DNA of 64,000 nt from Streptomyces sp. NBC_00390 (GTDB lineage Bacteria; Actinomycetota; Actinomycetes; Streptomycetales; Streptomycetaceae). A program made the position numbers and the translations under genes. The stretch is taken from positions 5,022,001-5,086,000 of the forward strand of contig NZ_CP107945.1 in NCBI RefSeq assembly GCF_036057275.1, given 5' to 3'. Positions within the stretch are counted from its first letter, which is position 1; each line of letters starts with the position of its first letter. This document shows positions 1-10,723 of the stretch, in pieces. The notes beneath the pieces were generated by a model. That model was given only the letters and a program-made list of their open reading frames with translations, searched no databases and was not told where the DNA came from.

Positions 1-118
1 CAGCGCCCCGCCTGCGGCCGGAACCGCGACTGGGCGCTTTCTGCACCCTTCGCCGCCCGCGGCAGGGCCCGGAGAGCCGGCCGCCGCAGGTACCCCGGCC
101 GGACCGGTCCGCCGGCCG
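1..118. other. Unassigned left edge
   Basis: GC-rich sequence downstream of the TetR gene. I see no open frame, RNA or convincing hairpin here that I can support. Confidence 0.4.
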
Positions 119-820
119 TCAGCTCTTGCGGTGCCCGATCAGCCGCGGCTTGGGCTCCAGACCGTCCAGGCCGTGCCAGGCCAGATTCACCAGATGGGCC
201 GCCACCTCGGCCTTCTTCGGACGGCGGGCGTCCAGCCACCACTGACCGGTCAGCGCCACCATGCCCACCAGCGCCTGTGCGTACAGCGGTGCGAGCTTCG
301 GGTCGAAGCCGCGGTTCTTGAACTCCGTGCCCAGGATGTCCTCCACCTGGGTCGCGATATCGCTGATCAGCGACGCGAACGTGCCCGTCGACTGCGCCAC
401 CGGCGAATCCCGCACCAGGATCCGGAAGCCGTCCGTGTACGCCTCGATGTAGTCCAGCAGCGCGAAGGCCGCCTGCTCCAGCAACTCGCGCGGATGGCCC
501 GCCGTCAGCGCGCCCGTCACCATGTCCAGCAGCTGGCGCATCTCACGGTCGACCACCACCGCGTACAGGCCCTCCTTGCCGCCGAAGTGCTCGTACACCA
601 CCGGCTTGGACACCCCGGCCTTCGCCGCGATCTCCTCGACCGACGTGCCCTCGAAGCCCTTCTCCGCGAAGAGGGTGCGGCCGATGTCCAGCAGCTGCTC
701 GCGGCGCTCCGCGCCGGTCATGCGCACCCTGCGGGAGCGCCTGCTCCCGGAAGGCCGGGGCTGGTCAGTTTTGCCGGTCCTGGTACTGGAACTGCCGTCG
801 CTCGCCACGTGCTCAATCAT
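119..820 (-). CDS. TetR/AcrR-family regulator, partner of the desaturase
   Basis: A 233-residue repressor-type regulator. After a basic, Ser/Arg-rich N-terminal leader (about 30 residues), residues 35-85 form a TetR DNA-binding domain with the typical LFAEKGFEGTSVEEIA and GVSKPVVYEHFGGKEGLY helix-turn-helix signatures. The C-terminal ligand-binding half is all-helical. The start at 820 was chosen because its ATG overlaps the TGA of the upstream desaturase (ATGA, 817-820), a classic translational-coupling junction; a longer frame extends upstream inside the desaturase gene and is not needed. Inferred role: sensing acyl-CoA or membrane fatty-acid state and repressing the desaturase operon, probably through the palindromes at 1838-1864. 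The ligand is unknown. Confidence 0.9.
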   Translation of the reverse strand: MIEHVASDGSSSTRTGKTDQPRPSGSRRSRRVRMTGAERREQLLDIGRTLFAEKGFEGTSVEEIAAKAGVSKPVVYEHFGGKEGLYAVVVDREMRQLLDMVTGALTAGHPRELLEQAAFALLDYIEAYTDGFRILVRDSPVAQSTGTFASLISDIATQVEDILGTEFKNRGFDPKLAPLYAQALVGMVALTGQWWLDARRPKKAEVAAHLVNLAWHGLDGLEPKPRLIGHRKS

Positions 821-1797
821 GCCGCTTCTGCGGCGCTGTCCTTGCGGCGGGCCGCAATGCGGGACGCCTCCGGCCAGCGGACGTCGTACGCCCAGCCCAG
901 CTGCTCGAACCAGCGGATGATCCGGGCGCTGGAGTCGACCTGACCGCGCAGCACCCCGTGCCGGGCGCTCGTCGGATCGGCGTGGTGCAGGTTGTGCCAG
1001 GACTCGCCGCACGACAGCACCGCCAGCCACCACACGTTGCCCGAACGGTCACGTGACTTGAACGGGCGCTTGCCGACCGCGTGGCAGATCGAGTTGATCG
1101 ACCAGGTGACGTGGTGCAGCAGGGCGACCCGTACCAGCGAACCCCAGAAGAACGCGGTGAACGCGCCCCACCAGGACATCGTCACCAGGCCGCCGACCAG
1201 CGGAGGGATCGCCAGGGACAGCACCGTCCAGTAGATGAAGTGGCGCGAGATCCGGCGCAGCGCCGGGTCCTTGATCAGATCCGGGGCGTACTTGTTCTGC
1301 GGGGTCCGCTCCCGGTCGAACATCCAGCCGATGTGCGCCCACCACAGGCCCTTCATCAGGGCCGGGACCGTCTCCCCGTACCGCCACGGCGAGTGCGGGT
1401 CGCCCTCGGCGTCGGAGAACTTGTGGTGCTTGCGGTGATCGGCGACCCAGCGCACCAGCGGGCCCTCGACCGCCAGTGAACCCATGATCGCCAGCGCGAT
1501 CCGCAGCGGCCGCTTGGCCTTGAAGGAACCGTGGGTGAAATACCGGTGGAAGCCGATCGTGATGCCGTGGCAGCCGATGTAGTACATCACCACCAGCAGC
1601 CCCAGATCGAGCCAGCTCACGCCCCAGCCCCAGGCCAGCGGCACAGCGGCGAGCAGTGCGAGGAAGGGCACCGTGATGAACAGCAGGAGGGCGAACTGCT
1701 CCATCGACCCCTTGCTGTCCCCGCTGAGGGTGGCGGAGGTGAGGTCGGCCGCCGGCGCCTCCGAGACGTCGTCGAGCAGATCAGGACTTGTGGTCAT
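817..1797 (-). CDS. Acyl-CoA delta-9 fatty acid desaturase
   Basis: A 326-residue integral membrane di-iron desaturase that introduces a double bond into saturated acyl-CoA chains and so sets membrane fluidity. The three histidine boxes are all present: HRYFTH (84-89), HRKHH (121-125) and HNLHH (268-272). Hydrophobic segments lie at about 36-75, 100-115 and 185-225. It is the first gene of a two-gene operon; its stop overlaps the start of the TetR gene by 4 nt. It diverges from ppc, and the 213-bp gap carries a candidate promoter and palindromic operators. The electron donor is not encoded nearby. Confidence 0.95.
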   Translation of the reverse strand: MTTSPDLLDDVSEAPAADLTSATLSGDSKGSMEQFALLLFITVPFLALLAAVPLAWGWGVSWLDLGLLVVMYYIGCHGITIGFHRYFTHGSFKAKRPLRIALAIMGSLAVEGPLVRWVADHRKHHKFSDAEGDPHSPWRYGETVPALMKGLWWAHIGWMFDRERTPQNKYAPDLIKDPALRRISRHFIYWTVLSLAIPPLVGGLVTMSWWGAFTAFFWGSLVRVALLHHVTWSINSICHAVGKRPFKSRDRSGNVWWLAVLSCGESWHNLHHADPTSARHGVLRGQVDSSARIIRWFEQLGWAYDVRWPEASRIAARRKDSAAEAA

Positions 1798-1837
1798 GGG
1801 GTCCCCTGTGGGGTGGAAGAGACGGCTGAAGCGTGGC

Positions 1838-1864
1838 TACGGATCCGTAACCTACGGCGACGTA
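1838..1864. promoter_or_regulatory. Candidate TetR operator, tandem TACG...CGTA palindromes
   Basis: Positions 1838-1849 read TACGGATCCGTA, a perfect 12-bp palindrome that extends imperfectly to 18 bp. A second, imperfect copy, TACGGCGACGTA, occupies 1853-1864, its start 15 bp away. They sit between the desaturase start and its candidate -10, where a repressor would block transcription. Assignment to the adjacent TetR protein is inference from position and symmetry. Confidence 0.55.
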
Positions 1865-1892
1865 AGTATGTCAGCGCCCGGCTGCACGGCAA
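1865..1892 (-). promoter_or_regulatory. Candidate desaturase promoter
   Basis: On the minus strand a -35-like TTGCCG (1887-1892) is followed after 16 bp by a -10-like CATACT (1865-1870). The palindromic sites lie immediately downstream. The -10 match is weak, so this is a tentative assignment. Confidence 0.35.
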
Positions 1893-2010
1893 GAGACCTG
1901 AGGACAACGTCAGGGAAATGGACACCTATCCTGGGTGACGTCGGACAGCGCGGTCCGCAAGCCTCCAGTACCCCTCCAGACGTGCTCAAACACTGCAAGG
2001 AGCCGCACCT

Positions 2011-4740
<2,730 letters not shown>

Positions 4741-4759
4741 CCCGGCTGCCGGCACACGG

Positions 4760-4804
4760 AAGGAGGGTGCCCTTGCCGAGAACCTCGGCAAGGGCACCCT
4801 CCTT
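4760..4804. terminator. Bidirectional terminator between ppc and the surface protein
   Basis: A perfect 21-bp inverted repeat (4760-4780 with 4784-4804) with a 3-nt AAC loop, flanked by short A and T runs. It sits between two convergent genes and should work in both directions. Confidence 0.9.
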
Positions 4805-4815
4805 TGTCACCGTTG

Positions 4816-5496
4816 TCAGCTCTGGCGGCCCTGACGGCGGCGCGTCAGCAGGAAGCCGCCGACCGCGACGAGCGCGGCCGCGGCCGCCGACAGCAGACCG
4901 ACCGGCGCGCCGTTGCCGGTCTCGGCGAGATCGCCGTCGGAGCTGCCGGGGCTCGGGGTCGTGCTCGGCTCCTCGCCCGCCGGGCCGGAGGCGGCCGGGC
5001 TCGAGGGCTCCTCGCCCGGGGTGGACGGCTCGACGCTCGGCTCCTCGCCCGGCGTCGCACTCGGGGACCCGGACGGCGCCGGGCTCTCGTCCTCGCAGTC
5101 GGACTTGAACACCTTGTGCTTGGCGCTGCCGTTCTCGCCCTCGAAGTTCCAGAACAGCTTGTACTGGCCGTCGGGCAGGGTCATGTCCTCGGTGCGCTCG
5201 TGGCCGTCGGCGTCGAGGGTGAGCGAGCCGGCCTTGACCGTCTCGCCCTTGTCGAGGTCGTTGTCGGCCCAGGCCTCGATGTGCCAGACGACCTTCTGGG
5301 CGGCATCGAATCCGAAGGCGTCGAGGTAGAACTCGCAGACCTTCGGCTCGTTCTTGCGGAGCTCTTCGCCCGTCTCGGCGTCGTGGATCTTCACGGTGCC
5401 GTTGTCGCCGGGCGGGGTGGCGAGCGCGGAGGGAGCAGCCATCAGCGTGAGCGCTGCGGCCGCCACCAGGGCGCCGGTGGAGGTGAGGGTACGCAT
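4816..5496 (-). CDS. Secreted LAETG-anchored surface protein
   Basis: A 226-residue exported protein. Residues 1-26 are a Sec signal peptide ending ALA. A compact globular domain follows (about 30-135) with Cys residues near 53 and 132, then a Ser/Pro/Glu-rich cell-wall-spanning stretch. It ends with a sorting signal: LAETG at 190-194, a hydrophobic helix and an RRRQGRQS tail. LAXTG is the motif recognised by class E sortases of actinobacteria, so the protein is probably linked to peptidoglycan. No sortase gene is adjacent. The substrate or partner of the globular domain is not recognisable. Confidence 0.8.
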   Translation of the reverse strand: MRTLTSTGALVAAAALTLMAAPSALATPPGDNGTVKIHDAETGEELRKNEPKVCEFYLDAFGFDAAQKVVWHIEAWADNDLDKGETVKAGSLTLDADGHERTEDMTLPDGQYKLFWNFEGENGSAKHKVFKSDCEDESPAPSGSPSATPGEEPSVEPSTPGEEPSSPAASGPAGEEPSTTPSPGSSDGDLAETGNGAPVGLLSAAAAALVAVGGFLLTRRRQGRQS

Positions 5497-5683
5497 GGGC
5501 AGTCAGTCCATCGTGAGGGAGGGAATGTGCCGTGGGGGGCGGCTCAGGTTCCTGCCTGGCGCCGCGGCCGGTCAAGATTCCTCGTGCCGCATACGTACCG
5601 AGCGGCACCCTTCGACCCGATAGTCCCGATAACGATCAGGTGAACGTGACGTTCCGGTAAGCGATTTCGAGCTTCGGGGCCCC

Positions 5684-6154
5684 TCAGAGCGCCAGGAACG
5701 ACGCCACCAGCAGCGACCCGCCCGCCAGCCCCGTCGCCCACGCGAGACGAGTCAGCCGCAGTCCGCCGCCGATGACCAGGCCCGCGAGCACCAGCGCCCC
5801 GCCCAGCGGCAGCCACGCGTGCAGGGCGCCCGCCCAACCCGTGCGCAGAAGCTCGTCCTTGCCCGGCTTCGCCACCACCGCGAGCATTGCGCCCTTCTCG
5901 ACGGCCACCGACTTGTCGATCGTCATGCCGTCGCGGGGTCCCTGGGAACCCTCCGGGTCGTACGCCCCTGTGCACGTGTCCTCGTCGCAGCTCGCGACGG
6001 TCAGCGTGCCGTGCTCCCGGCCCTTGGAGAGCAGCACATGCTGGGCGTCGCCCCACGACGACCAGAACCCCGCGACGACGAGCAACAGAGCGACGAGGGC
6101 CATCGCCGCGTTACGCGCATGGACCAGTATCCGGCCGGAGGAGTTCCGCTTCAT
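5684..6154 (-). CDS. Small membrane protein of unknown function
   Basis: A 156-residue protein with an N-terminal transmembrane helix (about 12-32) and two C-terminal helices (about 108-130 and 134-155). The roughly 75-residue loop between them contains a CDEDTC pair that could form a disulfide outside the cell. The ATG at 6154 has an AAGGA site about 9 nt upstream. It lies between pth and the surface protein on the same strand, with gaps on both sides. I do not recognise the family. Confidence 0.7.
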   Translation of the reverse strand: MKRNSSGRILVHARNAAMALVALLLVVAGFWSSWGDAQHVLLSKGREHGTLTVASCDEDTCTGAYDPEGSQGPRDGMTIDKSVAVEKGAMLAVVAKPGKDELLRTGWAGALHAWLPLGGALVLAGLVIGGGLRLTRLAWATGLAGGSLLVASFLAL

Positions 6155-6242
6155 GGGGCGCGATCCTTGGCCATGCGAATGCGCTCGGTCAACCTCCGGC
6201 CGTGCCGACGCGATGAAGATCTCAGCGGCCGGCCGGTGCCAC

Positions 6243-6836
6243 TCAGGAGTTGTACGCGCTCTGCGCCCGCTCCAGGCCCTCGGTGACCAGGCACTCCACC
6301 CCGTCCGCCGCGCGGTCCACGAAGTAGTCCAGCTCCTTGCGCTCCGCCGGCGAGAAGTCCTTCAGCACAAAGTCCGCGACCTGCATCCGTCCCGGCGGCC
6401 GGCCGATCCCGAACCGCAGGCGGTGATAGTCCGGACCCATCGCCTTCGTCATCGACTTCAGTCCGTTGTGCCCGTTGTCCCCGCCGCCGAGCTTGATCCG
6501 CAGCGTGCCGTAGTCGATGTCCAGCTCGTCGTGCACGGCGACGATGTTCGCCGTCGGCACCTTGTAGAAGTCCCGCAGCGCCGTCACCGGGCCTCCGGAG
6601 AGATTCATGTACGACATCGGCTTGACCACGATCACCCGCCGGCTCGCGGGTCCGGGCGCCCCGATCCGGCCCTCGAGAACCTGCGCCTGTGCCTTCTGGG
6701 CGCGCTTGAAGGTGCCGCCGATGCGCTCGGCCAGCAGGTCGGCGACCATGAACCCGACATTGTGACGGTTCGCTGCATACCCGGGCCCGGGGTTGCCGAG
6801 ACCCGCGATCAGCCAGGGTTCGTTCGCGTCGGACAT
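6243..6836 (-). CDS. pth: Peptidyl-tRNA hydrolase
   Basis: A 197-residue enzyme that recycles peptidyl-tRNAs dropped from stalled ribosomes. Signatures are the N-terminal LIAGLGNPGPGYAANRHNVGF with the catalytic His and Asn, VVKPMSYMNLSGGPV, and HDELDIDYGTLRIKLGGGDNGHNGLKS. Its position downstream of rplY and prs is the conserved actinobacterial order. Length is normal for the family. Confidence 0.96.
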   Translation of the reverse strand: MSDANEPWLIAGLGNPGPGYAANRHNVGFMVADLLAERIGGTFKRAQKAQAQVLEGRIGAPGPASRRVIVVKPMSYMNLSGGPVTALRDFYKVPTANIVAVHDELDIDYGTLRIKLGGGDNGHNGLKSMTKAMGPDYHRLRFGIGRPPGRMQVADFVLKDFSPAERKELDYFVDRAADGVECLVTEGLERAQSAYNS

Positions 6837-6897
6837 CGCGCTGCGTCTCCTCGTACCAAAGGCCGGAACCGAAAACCGGAAGCGGGAACAGAGGAAC

Positions 6898-6925
6898 GGG
6901 GCGGCGGGCCGCAGCCCGCCACCCC
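6898..6925 (-). terminator. Hairpin downstream of rplY
   Basis: A GC-rich inverted repeat with 12-nt arms (6898-6909 and 6914-6925), one mismatch and a 4-nt loop, between rplY and pth. There is no clear U tract, so termination efficiency is uncertain and read-through into pth is possible. Confidence 0.5.
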
Positions 6926-6951
6926 GTCAAGCCTCACAGAGAGGATACGGC

Positions 6952-7554
6952 TCAGGCCTCCGCGGCCACTTCGCCCTCGGCCGCCTCGGTCTCGGCCTCG
7001 GCAGCCGGCTCCTCGGCCTGCGCGGCCAGGATCTGCAGGACGACGGTGTCGTCCTCGACGGCCAGGGTCGTGCCCTTGGGCAGCGGGATGTCCTTCGCGA
7101 GCACCGACGCGCCACCCTCCAGGCCCTCCACCGAAACCGTGAAGGACTCGGGGATGTGGGTGGCCTCAGCCTCGACCGGCAGGGCGTTCAGCACGTGCTC
7201 GAGCAGGAAGTTGCCCGGGGCCAGCTCGCCCTCGGCGACGACCGGAACCTCGACCGTGACCTTCTCGCCGCGCTTCACGAGCAGGAGGTCGACGTGCTCC
7301 AGGAAGCCCTTCAGCGGGTCCCGCTGCACGGCCTTCGGGATCGCGAGCTCCTTCTTGCCCTCGATCTCCAGGGCAAGAAGGACGTTCGGGGTACGCAGGG
7401 CGAGCAGCAGCTCGTGCCCCGGCAGCGTGACGTGGACCGGGTCGATGCCGTGGCCGTACAGAACGCCGGGAACCTTGCTGTCACGGCGGATACGACGGGC
7501 GGCACCCTTGCCGAACTCCGAACGGACCTCGGTGGCGAGCTTCACCTCGGACAT
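6952..7554 (-). CDS. rplY: 50S ribosomal protein L25 (Ctc form)
   Basis: A 200-residue L25/Ctc protein that binds 5S rRNA. The N-terminal L25 domain (about 1-95) begins MSEVKLATEVRSEFGKG and contains RIRRDSKVPGVLYG. A TL5-type beta domain (about 100-180) and an acidic Ala/Glu tail follow. I chose the ATG at 7554, since GAGGAG then sits about 5 nt upstream. A GTG two codons earlier (7560) would abut the Shine-Dalgarno sequence. It belongs to the minus-strand run glmU-prs-rplY-pth. Confidence 0.95.
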   Translation of the reverse strand: MSEVKLATEVRSEFGKGAARRIRRDSKVPGVLYGHGIDPVHVTLPGHELLLALRTPNVLLALEIEGKKELAIPKAVQRDPLKGFLEHVDLLLVKRGEKVTVEVPVVAEGELAPGNFLLEHVLNALPVEAEATHIPESFTVSVEGLEGGASVLAKDIPLPKGTTLAVEDDTVVLQILAAQAEEPAAEAETEAAEGEVAAEA

Positions 7555-7728
7555 GTGCACTCCTCGTAAAGAAAGATCTGGTGGCGGTCACCCGGCCACG
7601 ACAGGCCTGCTACGAAGAGCGCGTCGATAACGGACCGCCGCACACACGGTGCGGCCTCCCTCGCCGAGCAACTTCGACAGTCTACGCACGGCGGCCCCGG
7701 GAACCCAATCGATCACCGGCCGGGCACA

Positions 7729-7766
7729 CGGAAGGCCGCACCCGGCGAAACGGGTGCGGCCTTCCG
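7729..7766 (-). terminator. Terminator of the glmU-prs unit
   Basis: A perfect 16-bp stem (7729-7744 with 7751-7766) with a GCGAAA loop, just downstream of the prs stop. It separates prs from rplY. Confidence 0.85.
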
Positions 7767-7775
7767 GAACCGTGT

Positions 7776-8753
7776 CTAGCCCTGCTCCTCGAACAGACTC
7801 GTCACCGAGCCGTCCTCGAACACCTCACGCACCGCACGCGCGATCGTCGGCGCGATCGACAGCACGGTGATCTTGTCGAGCTCCAGCTCACCGGGGGTCG
7901 GCAGGGTGTTGGTCAGAACGAACTCGCTCACCTTCGAGTTCTTCAGACGGTCGGCCGCCGGGCCGGACAGGATGCCGTGCGTCGCCGTCACGATGACGTC
8001 CTCGGCGCCGTGCGCGAACAGTGCGTCCGCGGCCGCGCAGATCGTGCCACCCGTGTCGATCATGTCGTCCACCAGGACGCAGACCCGGCCCTTGACCTCA
8101 CCGACGACCTCGTGAACGGTCACCTGGTTGGCGACGTCCTTGTCCCGGCGCTTGTGCACGATCGCCAGCGGGGCGTCCAGCCGGTCGCACCAGCGGTCGG
8201 CCACTCGCACGCGGCCCGCGTCGGGGGAGACGACCGTCAGCTTGTTGCGGTCCACCTTCGCGCCCACGTAGTCCGCGAGCACCGGCAGCGCCGACAGATG
8301 ATCGACCGGGCCGTCGAAGAAGCCCTGGATCTGGTCCGTGTGCAGATCGACGGTCAGGATGCGGTCCGCACCCGAACACTTCAGCAGGTCCGCGACCAGA
8401 CGGGCCGAGATCGGTTCACGGCCACGGTGCTTCTTGTCCTGACGGGCGTAGCCGTACGACGGGATGATCACGGTGATGCTCCGGGCCGAGGCCCGCTTCA
8501 GAGCATCGATCATGATCAGCTGTTCCATGATCCACTTGTTGATGGGAGCCGTGTGGCTCTGCATCACGAAGCAGTCCGCGCCGCGCGCCGACTCCTGGAA
8601 GCGGACGTAGATCTCGCCGTTGGCGAAGTCGAAAGCCTTGGTAGGGACGAGGCCGACACCCAACTGGTGTGCAACCTCCTCGGCCAGCTCGGGGTGGGCG
8701 CGGCCGGAGAAGAGCATCATCTTCTTCTCGCCGGTCGTCTTGATCCCGGTCAC
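7776..8753 (-). CDS. prs: Ribose-phosphate pyrophosphokinase (PRPP synthetase)
   Basis: A 325-residue enzyme making PRPP from ribose 5-phosphate and ATP, the precursor of purines, pyrimidines, histidine and tryptophan. Visible signatures are FSGRAHPELAEEVA near the N-terminus, the ATP-site region YGYARQDKKHRGREPIS, the metal-site DLHTDQIQGFFDGPVDHL, and the PRPP loop VLVDDMIDTGGT. GTG start at 8753 with GAGGAGA upstream. It follows glmU by about 110 nt on the same strand, the usual arrangement, and is closed by the hairpin at 7729-7766. Confidence 0.97.
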   Translation of the reverse strand: MTGIKTTGEKKMMLFSGRAHPELAEEVAHQLGVGLVPTKAFDFANGEIYVRFQESARGADCFVMQSHTAPINKWIMEQLIMIDALKRASARSITVIIPSYGYARQDKKHRGREPISARLVADLLKCSGADRILTVDLHTDQIQGFFDGPVDHLSALPVLADYVGAKVDRNKLTVVSPDAGRVRVADRWCDRLDAPLAIVHKRRDKDVANQVTVHEVVGEVKGRVCVLVDDMIDTGGTICAAADALFAHGAEDVIVTATHGILSGPAADRLKNSKVSEFVLTNTLPTPGELELDKITVLSIAPTIARAVREVFEDGSVTSLFEEQG

Positions 8754-8862
8754 AGCACTGTCTCCTCAGACGTGTTCCCTGGCCGCGAGAGTTCTGGGCG
8801 CGAGCCAGCCGAATTTGCGTGCACCAATCACGGTACGCCGTGTTCGACGCACCTGTTTCCGG

Positions 8863-10311
8863 TCAGTTCTCCTCGACGACCCGTTCTGTTGCCGCTTCGG
8901 CCGCCTGTGCGGCCGCGCTTCCCGGGCGCTTGCGGGCCACCCAGCCGTCGATATTCCGCTGCTGGCCCCGGGCGACGGCCAGTGAACCGGCCGGCACATC
9001 CTTCGTGATCACCGAGCCCGCGGCCGTGTAGGCGCCGTCCCCGATCGTGACAGGAGCCACAAACATGTTGTCCGACCCGGTCTTGCAGTGAGACCCGATG
9101 GTCGTGTGGTGCTTGGCCTCTCCGTCGTAGTTCACGAACACGCTCGCGGCGCCGATGTTCGTGTGGTCACCGATCGTCGCGTCCCCCACGTACGACAGGT
9201 GCGGAACCTTCGTGCCCTCACCCACGGACGCGTTCTTCATCTCGACGAACGTGCCCGCCTTGGCCTTCAGTCCGAGCCTCGTGCCAGGACGCAGATACGC
9301 GAACGGACCCACCGACGCCCCCTCGCCCACCACCGCGGAGTCCGCGACGGTGGTGTCCACCCGGGCGCCCGCACCGACCTTGGTGTCGGTCAGCCGCGTA
9401 TGCGGACCCACCTCGGCACCCTCCGCGACATGCGTGGCGCCCAGCAGTTGCGTCCCCGGATGCACCACCGCATCCGGCTCGAACGTGACCGTCACATCCA
9501 CCAGCACCGACGCCGGATCCACCACGGTCACACCGGCGAGCATGGCCCGCTCCAGCAGCCGCTCGTTCAGCAGGCGGCGCGCCTCGGCCAGCTGGACGCG
9601 GTTGTTGATGCCGAGGATCTCCCGGTGATCGGCGGCCACCGACGCACCCACGCGGTGCCCGGCCTCCCGCAGGATCCCGAGCACATCCGTGAGGTACTCC
9701 TCGCCCTGGCTGTTGTCCGTGCGGACCTTGCCCAGCGCATCCACGAGCAGCCGGCCGTCGAAGGCGAACACCCCGGAGTTGATCTCCCGGATCGCACGCT
9801 GCTCGTCGGTGGCGTCCTTGTGCTCCACGATCGCGGTGACCGCCCCGGTGGCCGCATCGCGCACGATCCGCCCGTACCCGGTGGAGTCCGGGACCTCGGC
9901 GGTCAGCACGGTGACGGCGTTGCCGTCGGCGGCGTGGGTGGCGGCGAGCGCGGTCAGGGTCTCGCCGGAGAGAAGGGGAGTGTCACCGCACACGACGACC
10001 ACGGTCCCGGCCGGCCGGCCCCCGAGCTCCTCGAGCCCCATGCGTACGGCATGCCCGGTGCCGTTCTGCTCGGCCTGGAAGGCGGTACGGGTACCGGCGT
10101 AGTGCTCGCCGAGATGGGCCTCGACCTGCTCGCGGGCGTGGCCGACGACCACGACGAGCTGTTCGGGGTCGAGTTCACGGGCGGCGCAGACGACATGTCC
10201 GACGAGCGAGCGCCCGCAGATCTCGTGCAGGACCTTGGGGGTCCTCGACTTCATGCGGGTGCCTTCACCCGCTGCGAGGACGACGACGGCTGCCGGGCGG
10301 TTGGCGCTCAC
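8863..10311 (-). CDS. glmU: Bifunctional GlcNAc-1-P uridyltransferase / GlcN-1-P acetyltransferase
   Basis: A 482-residue cytosolic enzyme that acetylates glucosamine-1-phosphate and then makes UDP-GlcNAc for peptidoglycan. The N-terminal pyrophosphorylase domain (1 to about 230) has VVLAAGEGTRMKSRTPKVLH and the QNGTGHAV and CGDTPLL motifs. The C-terminal half is a left-handed beta-helix of hexapeptide repeats, with the acetyltransferase signatures YLRPGTRLG, FVEMKNASVGEGTKVPHLSY and NYDGEAKHHT. A short charged tail follows. GTG start at 10311 with AAGGG about 8 nt upstream. Confidence 0.97.
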   Translation of the reverse strand: MSANRPAAVVVLAAGEGTRMKSRTPKVLHEICGRSLVGHVVCAARELDPEQLVVVVGHAREQVEAHLGEHYAGTRTAFQAEQNGTGHAVRMGLEELGGRPAGTVVVVCGDTPLLSGETLTALAATHAADGNAVTVLTAEVPDSTGYGRIVRDAATGAVTAIVEHKDATDEQRAIREINSGVFAFDGRLLVDALGKVRTDNSQGEEYLTDVLGILREAGHRVGASVAADHREILGINNRVQLAEARRLLNERLLERAMLAGVTVVDPASVLVDVTVTFEPDAVVHPGTQLLGATHVAEGAEVGPHTRLTDTKVGAGARVDTTVADSAVVGEGASVGPFAYLRPGTRLGLKAKAGTFVEMKNASVGEGTKVPHLSYVGDATIGDHTNIGAASVFVNYDGEAKHHTTIGSHCKTGSDNMFVAPVTIGDGAYTAAGSVITKDVPAGSLAVARGQQRNIDGWVARKRPGSAAAQAAEAATERVVEEN

Positions 10312-10453
10312 GGGAATGCCCTTCGGCTTCGGGTGGTGGACACCCCGAGGATACCGGGGGGACCCGTCCTGAACTGGTGGGTCCCCCGGACCTCCAGCGG
10401 CGGGAAACGAATGCGGGTCCCGACCGGTGGAGGTCAGGACCCGAGCTGCTCAG

Positions 10454-10525
10454 CTCCCCCGCCAGGACTCGAACCCGGACATAAGGCACCAAAAGCCTCA
10501 GTGCTGCCAATTACACCACAGGGGA
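10454..10525 (-). tRNA. tRNA-Gln (anticodon UUG)
   Basis: A 72-nt cloverleaf on the minus strand. Acceptor arms TCCCCTG/CGGGGGA pair fully (one G-U), the anticodon stem GAGGC/GCCTT encloses the loop TTTTGGT with anticodon TTG, and the T arm CCGGG/CCTGG encloses TTCGAGT. The discriminator is G and the CCA end is not encoded. It lies upstream of glmU on the same strand. Confidence 0.95.
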
Positions 10526-10710
10526 TTAAGTCTGACTAAACCGGACAGTTGGTCAGGCCGTCGGACCAGCATCCAACACTATGCCGTACCAAGGGCCTTC
10601 GATGCGACGCCATAGCCCGGTGCGTGCTCGGTGCACCGGCGACCGTTCCGGGAGCCGTCGGACACGTTCCGTGCTCATACGGTCCCCCGAAAATGACTCG
10701 CGCCCGCCCG

Positions 10711-10723
10711 TAGGCTGGAACGC
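10711..10723 (+). promoter_or_regulatory. -10 element of a probable leaderless sensor-kinase mRNA
   Basis: TAGGCT at 10711-10716 is a good Streptomyces -10 hexamer and lies 7 nt before the ATG at 10724, with no Shine-Dalgarno sequence. Transcription would therefore start at or next to the start codon. Confidence 0.55.

Noticed and set aside
7555..7560. GTG start for rplY at 7560
   Set aside because: It abuts the GAGGA site, while the ATG at 7554 has proper spacing and yields the usual MSEVKL start.
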